From Sanguinoderma infundibulare (taxonomy: Eukaryota > Basidiomycota > Agaricomycetes > Polyporales > Polyporaceae), in contig JAVLRN010000014.1 in NCBI GenBank assembly GCA_032821775.1, forward strand, positions 124,001 through 188,000: a DNA stretch of 64,000 nt. The letters are read 5' to 3'. Below, piece by piece: positions 33,827 through 46,083 of the stretch (positions are counted from its first letter, which is position 1; the number at the start of each line of letters is the position of its first letter). Below the pieces are notes generated by a model, which worked only from the letters and a program-made list of their open reading frames with translations, was not told where the DNA came from and searched no databases. The translations under genes and the position numbers were made by a program.

Positions 33827-36544
33827 GGTTTGGGGCCGATGGGACAGAAGGGGCGTGAGCAGGGGGACGATGGCAGTGCTGGTGGTGATTATGGGGAGGA
33901 GAAGTCATCGGGCAAGGTGCAGGGGAAGAAAGGAAGGAGGGGGAGTGAGCATCGACCAAGTTATATTCCGACATGATCGATTGGACGAGATCGTGAAGGA
34001 AAAGGTCAGCGCATCCGACGAAAAGCTGTGGGTCATCTGGTGGTGGCCTCGTGCCTTCAGCCAATTGCGCAATGGTGTCAATGCCCTGTGCCTCAAGATA
34101 AGTCTTCAATGCATTAAGCGGCTCGGCCGTGGCGTACGGGATCCACGTACGGTCACCCGATTTCCACTCCGCCTCAAGAATAGTGGTTGTCCCCTTACCA
34201 ACGTGCCCAATGATCGAGCTAACAGCCCACTCGTTCTCCGGGTCTTCAATTTCGAACGTTTGAGCGTCCGATCGACCAGGGAACAGCCTATCATTGTTCG
34301 GTTTGTGGATACGCAGCAAGCTCACATGAAACATGTCGTGGACCCCTCTGCGCTTTAGGCTACCAGGAAGCTCAATCCGAAATGACAAGTTGCGGAAGTC
34401 CCGAATGATTTTGTACGGGCCCATGTATTTTGGTGCAAGCTTCCGAGCCAGTCCCTTCGGAATCGCAATATTCTTTGTAGAGATATACACCAAATCTCCT
34501 TCCGTAAAAGGAGCAGGGCGGCGACGCTGATTGGCATCTCACGTGTGCTTCACACACGCAGCGATTATACTGTCGTGTGCTGCCATTACAGCCGTTTTGA
34601 CTTTTTGTGCGTAAACCCGCACACCGGGATACTCATCCTTTGAAGCACGGTTCCAGATCATCGGCTGGGGCATTCAGCCCGTATTCAGAAAGAAAGGAGC
34701 AAATCCCGTGGTGTCGAAACGCGCCATATTGATTGCGAACTCGATGCCCGGAAGACGGGCCACCCAGTCCTTTTGGTTTGGCTCAATGCACTGTCTCAGC
34801 ATCTGCGAAACTGTGCGATTTGCCTGCTCTGTAGAGCTGTCTGACTCAGGGTGGTATGCGCTGGACATGCGGAGCTCAGTCCCAATGAGTTTATGCAGAT
34901 GCGACCAGAACGTGCTCGTGAATAGCACGTCCCGGTCGCTCACAATCGCTTTCGGGAGTCCGTGCAATTTATATACTTCAGAAAATACCAGTTTCACCAC
35001 ATCCCGAGCGCGATAGGTCATGCAACTCAGGATGAGGTGTACCATGCCAGTCAAAAGGTCGATTACTGTAGTAATGGAGTCATACATGCCATCGCGGTCC
35101 CGGGATTCAGGCAGAGGTCCCACGAAATCAATACCAATTGCCTTCCAGGGCGTAGCCGGTACAGGCAGGGGGTTGAGCAGCCCATAGGGCTTTTGATTGG
35201 CTGGCTTACTGTGCTTGCATGTTTTGCACGAGTCGCAGTAAGCCTGGACGTCCGAAAGCAATGTCTTCCACCAGACGTGATCGCGCAGGAGGTCTGACGT
35301 CTTTTTGGGCCCCAAGTGGGCCAACAGCGAGTGTGTGTGTGAGATAACAATCTCACGAACATTTCTACCATTCACAATAATGTGTGGGATGCATAGTAAT
35401 TCCCATCCTTGATCACGGAGAAAAACCAAGCCGTCCGAGACTCGAAAATTCTTGTACTCACGAGGGTTTACAGCAATTGAACCGAAAAATGGGTCCTCTC
35501 CATAGCGGCAGTGTATCGCGCCCTCCAGATGCAGCCCGTTGTGTGCGGCTGCGATGTGGTTGAGTAGTTGAGCCTCGGTCGTTCCGGCAGCCGTAACGGC
35601 TGGTTCCGTGCAGATGGTCGATGTTCCTGCCATTGTGGTAGAGGCAGGAAGTGAGTGCGAGCGGGAGGGCTTCTCTGTTGAGCCACGGTCGCCTGGAGTC
35701 TGATTTGTTGTCCTCGAGGTCGTCTTCGATTCAATCCTGCTGTTTCGAGCATGATCGTCACCTGAGAGGGGTTGTAGAGCAGAGAGGGAGTCGCTTGGGT
35801 CGCTGGAGCAAGGCTGATCAGTCATGTTCGAGTGTGTTGGGGTCCCGGATGCGCCCTCCTGTCGTTCAGTGTGGGGAGGACGCAGAACGACATGTTTGAT
35901 TCGAGCTGCAAATTCTGCCACCGTCTCAGGGTGGCCGGTCTCTGCCGGGGCCACACCCCGCCCATGTCTCCTATTCGGGCGAGCTGCCTTCCCACCTGGT
36001 CCCTTATCGGATGCACATTGGGCACCCTGCGTCCGTTGGCTTCCCACCACGATGTCCCGGCCAACGTACACACCCTCCGCCACTGCCAACGACGAGGATA
36101 ATGCTGGGGACAGTGAGCAAGATGTCCGCTGTAGTGGTACACGATCACGTGGACATGAGATGCCGTTCTCCTCGGGCAGACGTGACCGCATCTGTGTCCG
36201 GGAGCCCACCAACTGCGACGCCATCGGTGGCGGGAGATGCGCCGCCTTTGCAGAAAGGCGTGAGGAGCGTCGAGGGGTGGTTTCCAGAGCAGGGGTGGTG
36301 AACTCAGTGGCGGCTCGACCTTCGAGGTCAACAAGTAGGGGTATGGAGATCGAGTGCACTGCGAGTGCGGCAGGTGTGTGCGCGGTTTCATCGTGCTCTG
36401 TGTACTTGGATGAGGCACATACCGTGCCAGGCTGATCATTCGAATAGATTTGAGACAATGCGTCCGCTAGGACATTTTCGGCACCCGGTACGTACTCAAT
36501 TCTGAAGTCGTATTCCGCGATCTTCTCAAGCCATCGTGCTTGCC
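33717..36544 (-). pseudogene. Gypsy-2 pol, distal part: RNase H end, integrase, chromodomain
   Basis: It starts where the CACTA insertion ends with ARWLEKIAEYDFRIEYVPG, the standard end of Gypsy RNase H. A Ser/Thr-rich spacer of about 300 residues follows, then the integrase finger (HTHSLLAHLG...CDSCKTCK), the catalytic triad (GIDFVGPLP, IVSDRDVLF, HPESDSSTEQANR) and GPYKIIRDF. A chromodomain-like segment ends the conserved part (NEWAVSSIIGHVG, EAEWKSGDRTWIPY). TGA codons at 34674 and 34539 fit CGA. Chromodomain integrases target heterochromatin, which suits insertion in this repeat-rich block. Confidence 0.88.
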
Positions 36545-38630
36545 CACTATGCGCCCCATAGGTCGGAATAAGTGAAAGGAAAAGCCGGAAGAATCGTGTT
36601 TCACGATCGTAAGTCGGGGCTAATTCGGACTAGTAGAAACTTCGGAGGTTTTGCGACATAGGGGAAATACACATGTTTTCGCTACTATGCTTGCCGCCCG
36701 AGAGACCCAACAAATACTCGCAATTATAATGAATAGAAAACAGGTGCAAAACAACATACATGTACGACATGAGCAACATGCGCTATCCCTGACACCGGCC
36801 GAGCCCTTAAATTGAGCGTCTAACGCTTCCATCTCTCCTCCCACTCGCCACGTTGCCTCCTCGTCACCATGCCCGAGGCATCCCCTCCCTCCCCCTCAGC
36901 ATCAACACTACTGTCCAGCCCCAGCTTGCATCCGACGTCACTCCCACCTTGGACCCCACCTCCCTGAACATCACTGGTCCCCGCTCCCTGCTCAATCCGA
37001 AGCACATGTACGACCGCGACCGCCAGCGCGCTGACCGCGAGCGGGAGCGCAATGCCTCCCTCAACCCCGTCCAGGCCGTCCACAGCCGCCCACAGCCGCG
37101 AGGGGTCCGGGAAGCACACAGGTGGTGGCGGAAAGGGTGCTGCGAACCTGAGGCTGCTCACATCCAAGGACAGACGTGGCGAGCCCAATCGAGGAGATCA
37201 TCACGGACGTTGTCAAGCAGACGATGCACGCACGTGGTGACGGCCGGGTGCCGTGACGAACCAGCCACTCGGGGTGCACATAGATCAGCTTGTGAAGCCC
37301 AGCAAGGTGCGGAAGAGCAAAGGTGAGCTTTGTCCTCCCTCTCCCTCTCAAGTTCCCCGCTTCCTTCCCCTTCACTTTGTCCAACAAATGCTCTCGCCAC
37401 GAACTTGACCATGCTGCCCTCGAACTCTGTGCTTCTGAAACTAGATCCCAGTGCTCGCGTCTCATTGTGGAGGGCTTCTTGTCCAGGTAAGTACCATCCC
37501 CTCCTCACAGAGCACCTTCTATGTCCCCAATGCCGTCCATTCTGCCATTCAGCTCCTCCAGATCCCATCTGCACATGCCCATGTCTCCCGCACCTCCTCG
37601 CATAGGCTCAGCTCCTCTCAGTACTTCCCCTCCATCCCCCTGCCCCCGCTGCTGAGCGCAACAACCAGTCACATGCGTCCCCACACTGGAAGCATGGATG
37701 CAGGCTACAATGGGCCTCTTTCCGGTCCTGGCGCACCCCACCCCGCCAAGCAGTCCTGCAGCGACTGTGAAGATGACCGTAGCTGCACCAGGCAGTACAG
37801 TCTTTCGGTATGTTTCCATTCATCCGTCATCCCACTATCGCTTGCCGTTGCCTCTCCAGCTGTCAAACTCTCCTCATCCAGCATACCTTTCAAATGGCCA
37901 CGCCCCGACCACTCACCTCAGCTCGCAGTCCACGCTACCGCTGCTGCCGCTTTCCACCCCCATTACCAGCAGTGCCTGCACCCGTCCTACTCCAGCACCG
38001 ATGATCCTCGCTACACCTACCCCAACCAGCATCGTTTGCGCTGCCAGGGCCGCTCAACCTTGCATGGATGGTCCTCCCGCAGCTACTTGCACTCCCGCAC
38101 CTCCGTCAGCAGTCTCGAAGACATGCTTTTTGATGCAACGACCACCGGCGACAACAATGCTGCCCACCCCCACAGCCATCACTTTGTACCGTGGGAGGTA
38201 TGCGTCTCATTGAATTGTTCCCCAGATTCTATTGTATCCATGTATTGTATCCTCGCTACCATATGCACACACATTGTCCTATTCTCCTTGAATGCGCAAC
38301 CTAGGCCTGACGACAATTGAATGGAATGGCAACAATTGTGTTTTGACTACCTCACCTAGCATAAACACCGCATACGTACTAGTCAAAAACCCGCCCAATC
38401 TCGGTTATAAGCACATGAACAGATCATCAGAATACAACACACAAGCCCGGATATTCCGCCTGGATCCCATTTTGAGAAAACTGGTGATTCGGAAAGTAAT
38501 CCGTCGAATTTCCCCGAGTAGAACCCCCAGCTAACTTCGTAAATTCCCACAGGCTGAAAGTGGACTATTCCCCGACCTATTGGTCGGGTTTTGGACGTCT
38601 CCATTTTCACTACCTATGGGGCGCGCAGTG
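36545..38630 (+). mobile_element. CACTA-type element carrying repeat X copy 2
   Basis: The left end CACTATGCGCCCCATAGGT and the inverted right end CACTGCGCGCCCCATAGGT differ by two bases. The 3-bp duplication GCC is at 36542-36544 and 38631-38633. CACT ends plus a 3-bp TSD are hallmarks of the CACTA/EnSpm superfamily. At 2086 bp, with no recognisable transposase, it is probably non-autonomous. The host Gypsy pol frame is restored exactly by removing 2089 bases. Confidence 0.88.
36865..38213 (+). pseudogene. Repeat X copy 2, possible spliced gene of unknown function
   Basis: Translations around 37370-37480 (RHELDHAALELCASE) and 37560-38190 (RLSSSQYFPSIPLP, MDAGYNGPLSGPG, TTTGDNNAAHPHSHH) match copy 1 at 2290-3965 on the opposite strand. 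Open frames change along the way, and GT/AG pairs (for example GTAAGT near 37490 and GTATGT near 37809) could be introns. It has no transposase motif I know. It may be cargo of the CACTA element. Confidence 0.4.
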
Positions 38631-38633
38631 GCC

Positions 38634-40317
38634 TGCCTGACAGGTTCCGCTGGTTCAGCAAGTGAACCAGCCCCTTGTGATCCATTACCCATGTGAATGA
38701 GGCTCCGAGGAGTACGTCCCGGTGCCGCAACATCACTTCAACTCCTGCTAACATTTCGATTTCGTGCACAGGGTAATTCTGCTGTGCAGAGGACAGTTTA
38801 GCTGAGAAGAAGGCCGCTACCCGTGCATTCCGGAAATCGTCGCCTTGCGATACCACCCCGGCTATTCTGCCGTGCGACCCATCCATAACGAGCCAAATAG
38901 AGGCTGCACCGGGAGTGTAGTCCAGTGGTACCCGACGGTGTTCCCAGTGAGCGTGCACTAATCTTTTAATTTCATCAAATGCACGCTGATGAGTGAAATC
39001 CCAACAAAAGGATGCTGTTGCCCCTGTCATCGAAGCTAGCATCCCCATGGGAATGCGTATGGTCACGATATCATCTGCCAGGTACCCAACGGAGCTGAGA
39101 AAGCCACGGAGGAGCTCTTTTGACGTTGGAACCTTCCAGCTGAGTACACTGTCAACTTTGTCCGGGTCCATACGGATTCTACGGTCGTCAACGATGCGGC
39201 CGAGCACTTTCATCTCCGGGCAGAGAAATTGAAGCTTCGTCGCGCTGAGGTACAGTTTCTCCTATTTCAGGATATCCACCACCATTTTGACATGTTTTAT
39301 GTGTTCGGATAGGGAATCCAAATAGATGACAATGTCGTCAAGGTATACATTGAGAAATACACCGATATGCGGTCCGAAAATGTAGTTCATTAGGCTCTGG
39401 TACGTGGCAACCGCATTACAATCACCCTGCTGCAGAACCAAACTAACCATATTTCCATCTGGTGTGGTCATCACTGTTCGATCCACATGTTCTGGGTCGA
39501 CACAAATTTGCTCGTATGCGTCCTTTCCGTCAATTAGCATCCGATACGGCTTTCGGGATAACCGCCGCAGAATTGCCTCCATATCCGGAAGCGGCGATGT
39601 CAGTTTCTTTGTGTTGGCATTTCATTCACGCAGGTCGCACACAACCCGGAGCCACGGCAGAATTCCCTTCATGCCAGTCCCTGGTTTTGTGAGCAACAGC
39701 ATAGGTGAAGTATTCCGAGCACTCATATATTTCCAACATCCTGATTTTAGGTATGCATCCCATTTTTCTACCCAGCTAGCTAGGTGCACGTCTGGGCACT
39801 TCGACGGCCGCCACGAATACACCTTGTCGGGATCTATGAGTGGGATGCGGTGGTTAATAGCATGCAATGGGGGCAATGGTGAGTTGCTGGCTTCTTTACA
39901 AATGGGATCCGCATACTCACGCAGTTCCTGCTGCACAGTTTCGAGAGCATCGTCGAGTACATCAGCTGCGTGGAACTGCAGCATCCGGACTTGACGGCCT
40001 TCGATGGGTAGGGCCGGCGCACTCCCGATTACCAGCGTAGTCGGGTTGAGTCCCAGGGTTATTTTGTGCTGGAACAAAAACGGTGTTCCCAGAATCAGAT
40101 CGTAGTTCAGTAAGTTTATCACATCGAAGTACCTCTCCGCCCGAATGCGCTGATACTCGAGTCGGACGCAGCAGCCGTAGTTGATTTTAGCATGGGAGCC
40201 TTGCACAGCGAGCTGGACAGGCAATAGTTTCGTCTGTTCGAAAACCTTCAGATTAAGCTGATGCGCGAACTTTGCAGAGACAAAATCTGACAGGGAGCCT
40301 GAGTCTACCAAAGCTCA
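38634..40317 (-). pseudogene. Gypsy-2 pol, proximal part: protease, RT, RNase H start
   Basis: It continues the gag frame after a TGA at 40315 (probable CGA) with the protease site ALVDSGSLSDFVS and ILGTPFLFQHK. RT has LLLTKPGTG, WLRVVCDLRE, YRMLIDGKDAYEQI, LQQGDCNAVATYQ and the catalytic YLDD at about 39335. RNase H begins with DYTPGAASIWLVMDGS and breaks at NLSGR, where the CACTA element entered. Stops are TGA at 39622 and one TAG at 39262, the only non-TGA in-frame stop of the three retrotransposons (fits CAG, Gln). Confidence 0.9.
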
Positions 40318-43300
40318 GGCCGGCTGGCCATTAACATTGATGACAATGACTACCGGCTCCGGGATCAGACGCGAGAAGTCCCGGGGTGCAGCAGCATTGC
40401 GCTGCAGGGCCCCAAGGTCATCATTTGAATTCACCAGGTGAGTTTTTGGCCGTACCACAAAAAGAGGGATGGAACCACTTACCTCCGGCAGTGGGGGACG
40501 AGCGAACAGGATTCTCAACTCGCCCTCCAAGTCATCCAGCCTAAATGCGGGGACCCGGAGGCGTCCCTGCACTTCTTGTGCAAAATAATTCAGTGCGTCG
40601 AATTTTGTGTTCTCAAGGAGGCACACAGGGATATTCACCTTGATTCCTAGGTACAGATCACAGATTGTAGCAAATTTGAAGCTCGGAAGCACGGCGAACC
40701 ACCATCTGTGCAGATCGCCTCCCCCTGGCCAGGGGAATGCCTCCTCAAGCTGTCTCGACAGCTCACGGTTGAGAGCGAGACCCATGGTGCCCGCTGGTTC
40801 ATCGCGATCCTGGAGAAAGCACTCCTGGTGATCGGGAGCCTTCTGCTTGACTACGCGCTGGCGGTAGTATCGGACCACGTCAAATTCGGGATCTTGCAAT
40901 GAAGCTGTTTCAACTAGGATGTCCTCCAGGTTCCAATGGAAGATAACGTGCAGGCCAGGAGCTGTCTGGTAAACGTGGATGGCGGTACTGTCATTTCTGA
41001 GCCCTATCCCGACTTCATGGCAGCAATATGGTCCGCCCTGCCTTAGGAGCTGTTCCGCTCGGCCAGCAAGCAGATCTCCTATACTGCGCCGGGGTCGGCC
41101 ATCGCAGCATGTCCGGGGCAGCGTCCAGTTCCTCGCTGGTCGAACTACTTCGACCGGAGTCAGCCTGGGGATGTCCCCGAAGACCTCATCATCGTAGTAT
41201 CCTATTACAAAGTTGTTCGGATCAGAGTCATCGCAATCCGTGAGTTCAGAATCATCTGTGTCCATCCAAATGGAGTCCGAGCCTTCTGAGTCAGACCAGT
41301 CACTGACAGTCTGTAAACTAGGTATGCTATTGCACTCAGAGCTCGAACCGTCGTTCGGGGACCTCGTGCGTTGGTCATAGTCGACCGAATGCTCATATAT
41401 CGGCGACTCATCAAGCCCCAGTTCACACCAGAGGCCTCCGACGGCGTGCAAATCTATACCGGCCATCGTCTCAGTGGTGGCCGCAAGGTCGCACAGCTGT
41501 TCAGCAAAATTGTGCACCCCGACCTCTACACTGTATGAGGTGAGTCCCGGAGGCTTTCCTCTTTTGTCCAATTTAACGAGGCTCGCCTTTGGACAAGCGT
41601 TCGCGAAGTGACCGGCTTCTTTACAGACAAAACATTTTCCTTGCTCGTGCAGCTCTGTGCGCTTGCGGCTGGTCATCCGTGGCTCTGACCTAGGGAGGGG
41701 GCCCTTTCTTGATGGCCCAGGGGGCTTTCCACCCATGCCGGGCCTCGACTGAGGTATTCGGCCGCTGCGGTGGCCTGGATGCTTGCGCTGGTCATTTGGG
41801 CGATGCTCACGGTTGTTCGGTCGTGAATTGGCTTTCCGGAACCCCCTGGGACGAGAGAGACTCCGGTCCTCTCGTTTTCGGCCATGATTATCCATTCCTG
41901 AGCGGGGGTTACGTCCGCGTCCAACACGCTCCGCTATCTCGATGATTTCAGCGGCCTCGCGCACCTCGGTCCAGGATGAAGTTGTCGGTGTGAGTTCCTT
42001 TTTCCAGAGCTCTTGTTGAATATTATTGTTTAATCCATTCCACAGTCTGTCAACACGCTCACGCTCCGAAATGAATCTGACAAGCAAAAACAAACTCTCG
42101 AGTTCGTGGACGAAGTCGTGCACGCTGCGCCCACCTTGGTGAGCGTTTCGTAGCTTCTCTCGCATTTGCAAGCAATAATCCACCGGGAAACAATAATTGA
42201 ATAATTCCTTAAACAGGTCTTCGAGGGTCCACTCTGATGGGTTGTTGGACACTGTATTCACCCAAAATGTGTATGCTTTCCCTTTGAGAAAGTTAGAGAT
42301 CGTGGAGGCGTACATTTGTGAGTTCACGTCATATCCTCTGATGTATTCAACACTTTGACACATGAACTTATGAAAAGTCTGTGCGTTAGGCTCGCCTCCA
42401 TATAGATCTGGCTTCTCGGGTTTGAGAAACGGCCTCTTGGTGCGTTTCTTCTTTTTGTGAACCTTACGCTTCCTTTTGCGCTTTTCAGTCGGGCTGCTGC
42501 TACCTGAGGGACTCGAACCACCTTCATCCGAAGAGTCTGGAGCCGATGACGATGACGAGCTCGACCGCGAGCTAGATGAGCTCCCGGATGAGCTTCCGCC
42601 ACCCGCGATATCCGCAAAGGCATGTTCGAGGTAGCTGCCTGGCTCAAGCTGAGCTACCGGCCGCAACGATGACCCTCGGTACGCCTTTGCAGCACTTTTA
42701 CCTCCGCTGGTTGATTTGCTTTTTGCAGAAGCTTCCGCGGCCCTACGCTCCTTCTGCACGGCCCGCTTCTTTTTCCGAGCGGCCTTGCGACGTTTCTCCT
42801 CGTCGCGCAGCTGCCAAAGCTCGCGCTTGATGGCTGCCAGCTGCTCCGTGAGCAGCTGGTTGTGCTCCTGGCTGGGCGTGCGGTGATGGCGGGGGGCGCG
42901 TTTTAAGGGAGAACCACTGTCGGATTCTTTCAACGAAATACTAGAGGGGGTGCGCAGTGCGCGGCGGGATGAGCAGGAACTCGACCGTGGTGACGCGCCT
43001 GGCATCGTTACTGCGGTCGGCTCTGATTTCCCGCATTTCCGAGCCTCCCAGTAGTCCAGGATCACCCGCTGTTCATCAGAATTGTAGGCATCAAATATAT
43101 TACTATTTTTACTGGTGTACAGTTCTAGCTCACGCCTCTGAGCTGTAGGGTCTAGCTCCTCATCCGGGATACCAGCGGCGCCCCAGTTCCGGGCATCGAC
43201 TGTCTTCCCTTTGTCCCGGGAGGGTCCCTCGCCCCGTGACTCCCGAGATGGCGAGCGACGGCGGCGAAACTCAACCGCAGCCATACGGCGAGTAAACCGA

Positions 43301-43806
43301 TCCCGCTCCGCGGGCGTTAGCCCCGCGGCGGCCGTGTCCACAGCTTCACGCTGTGGGCTGGTGAGCTCGGGCCCGCCCTGCGCAGCGACGGGTGCCCGGC
43401 GTGGGGTTGAGTCGGGCTCCGAGCCCGACGTTCGGCGGCGCCGCTGAACCGTAGTCCAGGGCCCGCCGTCCTCGTCATCCGTGGTGTCTTCGACGGTTGC
43501 CGGATGCTTCCGCCATACTCCGGGAGCGGCGGAAGGGGAGGAAGTTTTTGCCGCAAGGGCGTCCGCGATGGCGGTCTCCGATCCCTCTTGCACGGGGGAT
43601 CGGGCACTCGAAGCGGCAGCGCGGCGCTCGGTCTCGGAGCTGCTGGAGCTTCCGGAATTGGACTGGGCGTCCGAGAGATAGCTGCCGGGGACGGGGACGT
43701 CAGGTGCGGTAGGTTCAGGGGGCTGCTCACCGAGTACCGGGGGCTGAGCAGCAACTGGAGCCTCGACGCCGGAGCGACGAGGCCGGAAATGGTATCTAGA
43801 TGACAT
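40318..43806 (-). CDS. Gypsy-2 gag, long uninterrupted ORF
   Basis: About 1163 residues are open from the ATG at 43806 to the TGA at 40315. The N-terminal third is Ser/Pro/Arg-rich and looks disordered. A basic coiled-coil stretch (EKRRKAARKKKRAVQKE) and a Ser-rich run follow. The capsid-like region lies at about residues 455-610 (YGGEPNAQTFHKFMCQSVEY, TFWVNTVSNNP), then a perfect zinc knuckle CFVCKEAGHFANAC at about 41610. A further 400 residues, acidic in part, separate the knuckle from protease, far more than usual. That no stop has arisen in 3.5 kb while pol has several may be chance. Confidence 0.85.
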
Positions 43807-44053
43807 GTCTTTCGAAGTTTGGTTAGCTAGCAGAGGAGAGAAAATAAACGTGCAGTTTTTTGTTTTGGTCGTCGAGAGGAGCTCCGAGTTGATCAGACTC
43901 GGAGGGAGCCCAGTCGACGAGTAGAGAGTGAGAGGAAAGCCGAGAAGAGAGAGAGAGAGAAAAGGGGCTGTCGACTAGAGCGAGACGAGAGAGTCAAGCA
44001 ATAGATTTTCGAGAGGGGGTGGGGTTGTCGAGAGAGACTAACTGTCAAAAATA

Positions 44054-44258
44054 TGAGGCGGTTGCCTCACGGAGGAGGTTCGTTCGAGGGGAAAGACAGG
44101 GGTAAGGTCGGTCTCGATTGAACGCTAAGCTTGTTCGTAGTACAGGCTCGGGCTTTATATACTACGTTTTTGGGACTAAACTCGATATGGTGAAGATTAG
44201 TCATCATCAGGAACCCGGTAACCACTAGGGAAGATGGTGGCGCGCCGCCCGCGCTACA
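44054..44258 (-). repeat. Gypsy-2 5' LTR
   Basis: 205 bp, paired with 32782-32986. It keeps CpG at every site where the partner has lost it. TSD GCTGG follows at 44259-44263. Confidence 0.92.
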
Positions 44259-44499
44259 GCTGGGGTCCAGGTTGGAACTCAGTGCTCACACAGTGTTGCA
44301 ACTCGAAGACATCATCATGATGGTAGTACGTTTTGCCAAATACACATTGGTAATTTTGAGGGTGTCATAGAGCAGAAAACGTTGTGACGGAGAGCAGGGC
44401 GAAGACCGCGAAGAACACAGAGGAGGATGCTGCTGAGTGACACTGCCCTCGGAACGATCGGCAGAGTCCGGTTACTGCGTTACGTAATGGGCGTCAATC

Positions 44500-44833
44500 C
44501 CCAAGTTGATCGTCAGGGCGTCCACCGCCGAGTCCTCCACCTCCACCATGTTGGTCGCAGCCCGATCCGCCTTAGAATGCTGGAGGTTAGTCGTATATTT
44601 GCTAGAACTTGACAGGAGCAACATCTAATGCTCCCAAATTCACAGGGCCGACCACGTCATTACGGACGATGACCCCACTACTTACCTGGTCGGCGCCGTA
44701 AAGAGATCGGAACAACATTGGATGCAACATACCAGGGCCGACTTCCGGGTGCTTGCTGTGTTGTATTTTTACCGCTATTGCCGTCTTCCCCAGAGCATAT
44801 TCGAAAGTGTGTTTGAATTACTCGCGCCGCAGG
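44500..44833 (+). pseudogene. Two-exon fragment of an unidentified gene
   Basis: A frame from about 44490 to 44583 joins through a plausible intron (GTTAGT...TTCACAG, about 44584-44645) to an exon ending before GTAAGA at 44833. The second exon is protein-like (DDDPTTYLVGAVKRSEQ, FRVLAVLYFYRYCRLPQS). No start, end or family could be recognised. It may be a relic of a host gene displaced by transposons. Confidence 0.35.
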
Positions 44834-45400
44834 TAAGAGATCTTGGTTCCCATGCGCAATTTGCATCGTTCTGACGCACAGCCCGTTTCCAAGCCACAAC
44901 GTCCAAGTACGCGTGTACGTACCGGCCGCTGAATCCGTCGACGTTCATGATGTCAGCGAAAGCCTGCGACGCCCCGACGATCGTCGCTCCGCTGGCCTCG
45001 ACGGTTGCCGTGCGCGAGAAACAGAACTCTCCGTGAAACGTGATCTTCAACCGTGAGGGAGGGCGCAAGATTACTGGCCTGTGTACGCGTTCTCAGGAGA
45101 CGATCGGACCTGGTGTGAGTCAGGCCTCTGAGATTCAAAGGGTCAACACCGAGAACCGCGAATGACGATCTCGCACAGAGACAAACTGCACTTGCCAAGC
45201 GAACGAAAGTGACTACGCTCCGAGACACGTCGAGTGGTGCGTCGATATAAAGTCGTAAATTTTATCCTGTCTGCAACCACTGAGCCTGCGGATGAGTTTG
45301 GGTGACGAAGCATCCACATGTCTAGACCAGCTCGACAAATCTGCGCGTCGGAAGAGGGACGTGGTCTACATGCACCTGCTTCCGAACGGATAACATCTTC
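44834..45400. other. No supported gene
   Basis: A - strand frame (45068-44775) contains a protein-like stretch (VEASGATIVGASQAFADIM) without recognisable family or boundaries. Nothing else seen up to the start of the duplicated block. Confidence 0.35.
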
Positions 45401-46083
45401 TAGGATTTATTTGTCGATATGAAGGGGCGAGGCAGAAACAGAAACTGTTTGGACGTCGCCGAGGTAAGTCAATACTCCTTTTGAACATGACCATGGCATC
45501 GCCACTGAAAGGACTTTCGAGGATAGATCGTGCGGATACTTGATGCTGTATGGACACCAAGTTCGCGAGGGGCTTGAACTAGATCACGCCGAGTCGCGCT
45601 CACGCGGGGACGATCTGGTGATGATCAACGCTGGCTGGTGTCACGGGGCGTACATGTACGTTGAATACTGACCTAGGTAGTATAGTCAGCTAAGTCCTGT
45701 TCAACCGGAATATTCAGATTAAAGGGATTGCCAAACAACCGATGGATGACGTAGTCCCTCGGGGGTGATCGCCCTTCACGCGACCGGTGGATCCACCCCA
45801 TCCCCAGTGTCGAGGTACGCACACTCTCGTCCCTCTCACTACAACGCCTTCCACTGCTGCTGCTGATTTCCTGGTCTTTTTCTCTGCGAGGGACGATACC
45901 TATGAAGAATCCAAGCCCGTTGCTCGTTCGGCTAACTGTCGATCCCCAGCGAGCCGAACCGAGCTAGCCTCCGGTGGGCTGGTCAGCCTCTCGACACTGG
46001 GCTGTAGGTCGCGAAGCCTCGCCGCTCTCCTTCCTCACCACTCCCACCAGGGTAGCAGGTTCCGGACAAAGACCCAGCCCATC

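Larger units (their letters stand above)
32782..44258 (-). mobile_element. Complete chromodomain-type Ty3/Gypsy element (Gypsy-2), - strand
   Basis: 205-bp LTRs (32782-32986 and 44054-44258) and the 5-bp duplication GCTGG (32777-32781 and 44259-44263) delimit an 11.5-kb element. On the - strand it reads gag, protease, RT, RNase H, integrase, chromodomain-like C-terminus, then a separate ORF before the 3' LTR. A 2.1-kb CACTA-type element interrupts RNase H. The LTRs differ at 9 of 205 positions and every difference fits loss of a CpG, always on the 3' LTR side. A GA-rich simple repeat (about 43940-43960) lies in the leader. I could not identify the primer tRNA. Confidence 0.92.

Noticed and set aside
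43940..43962. GA-rich run as a polypurine tract
   Set aside because: It is on the wrong strand and position (5' leader of Gypsy-2) and is a simple repeat.
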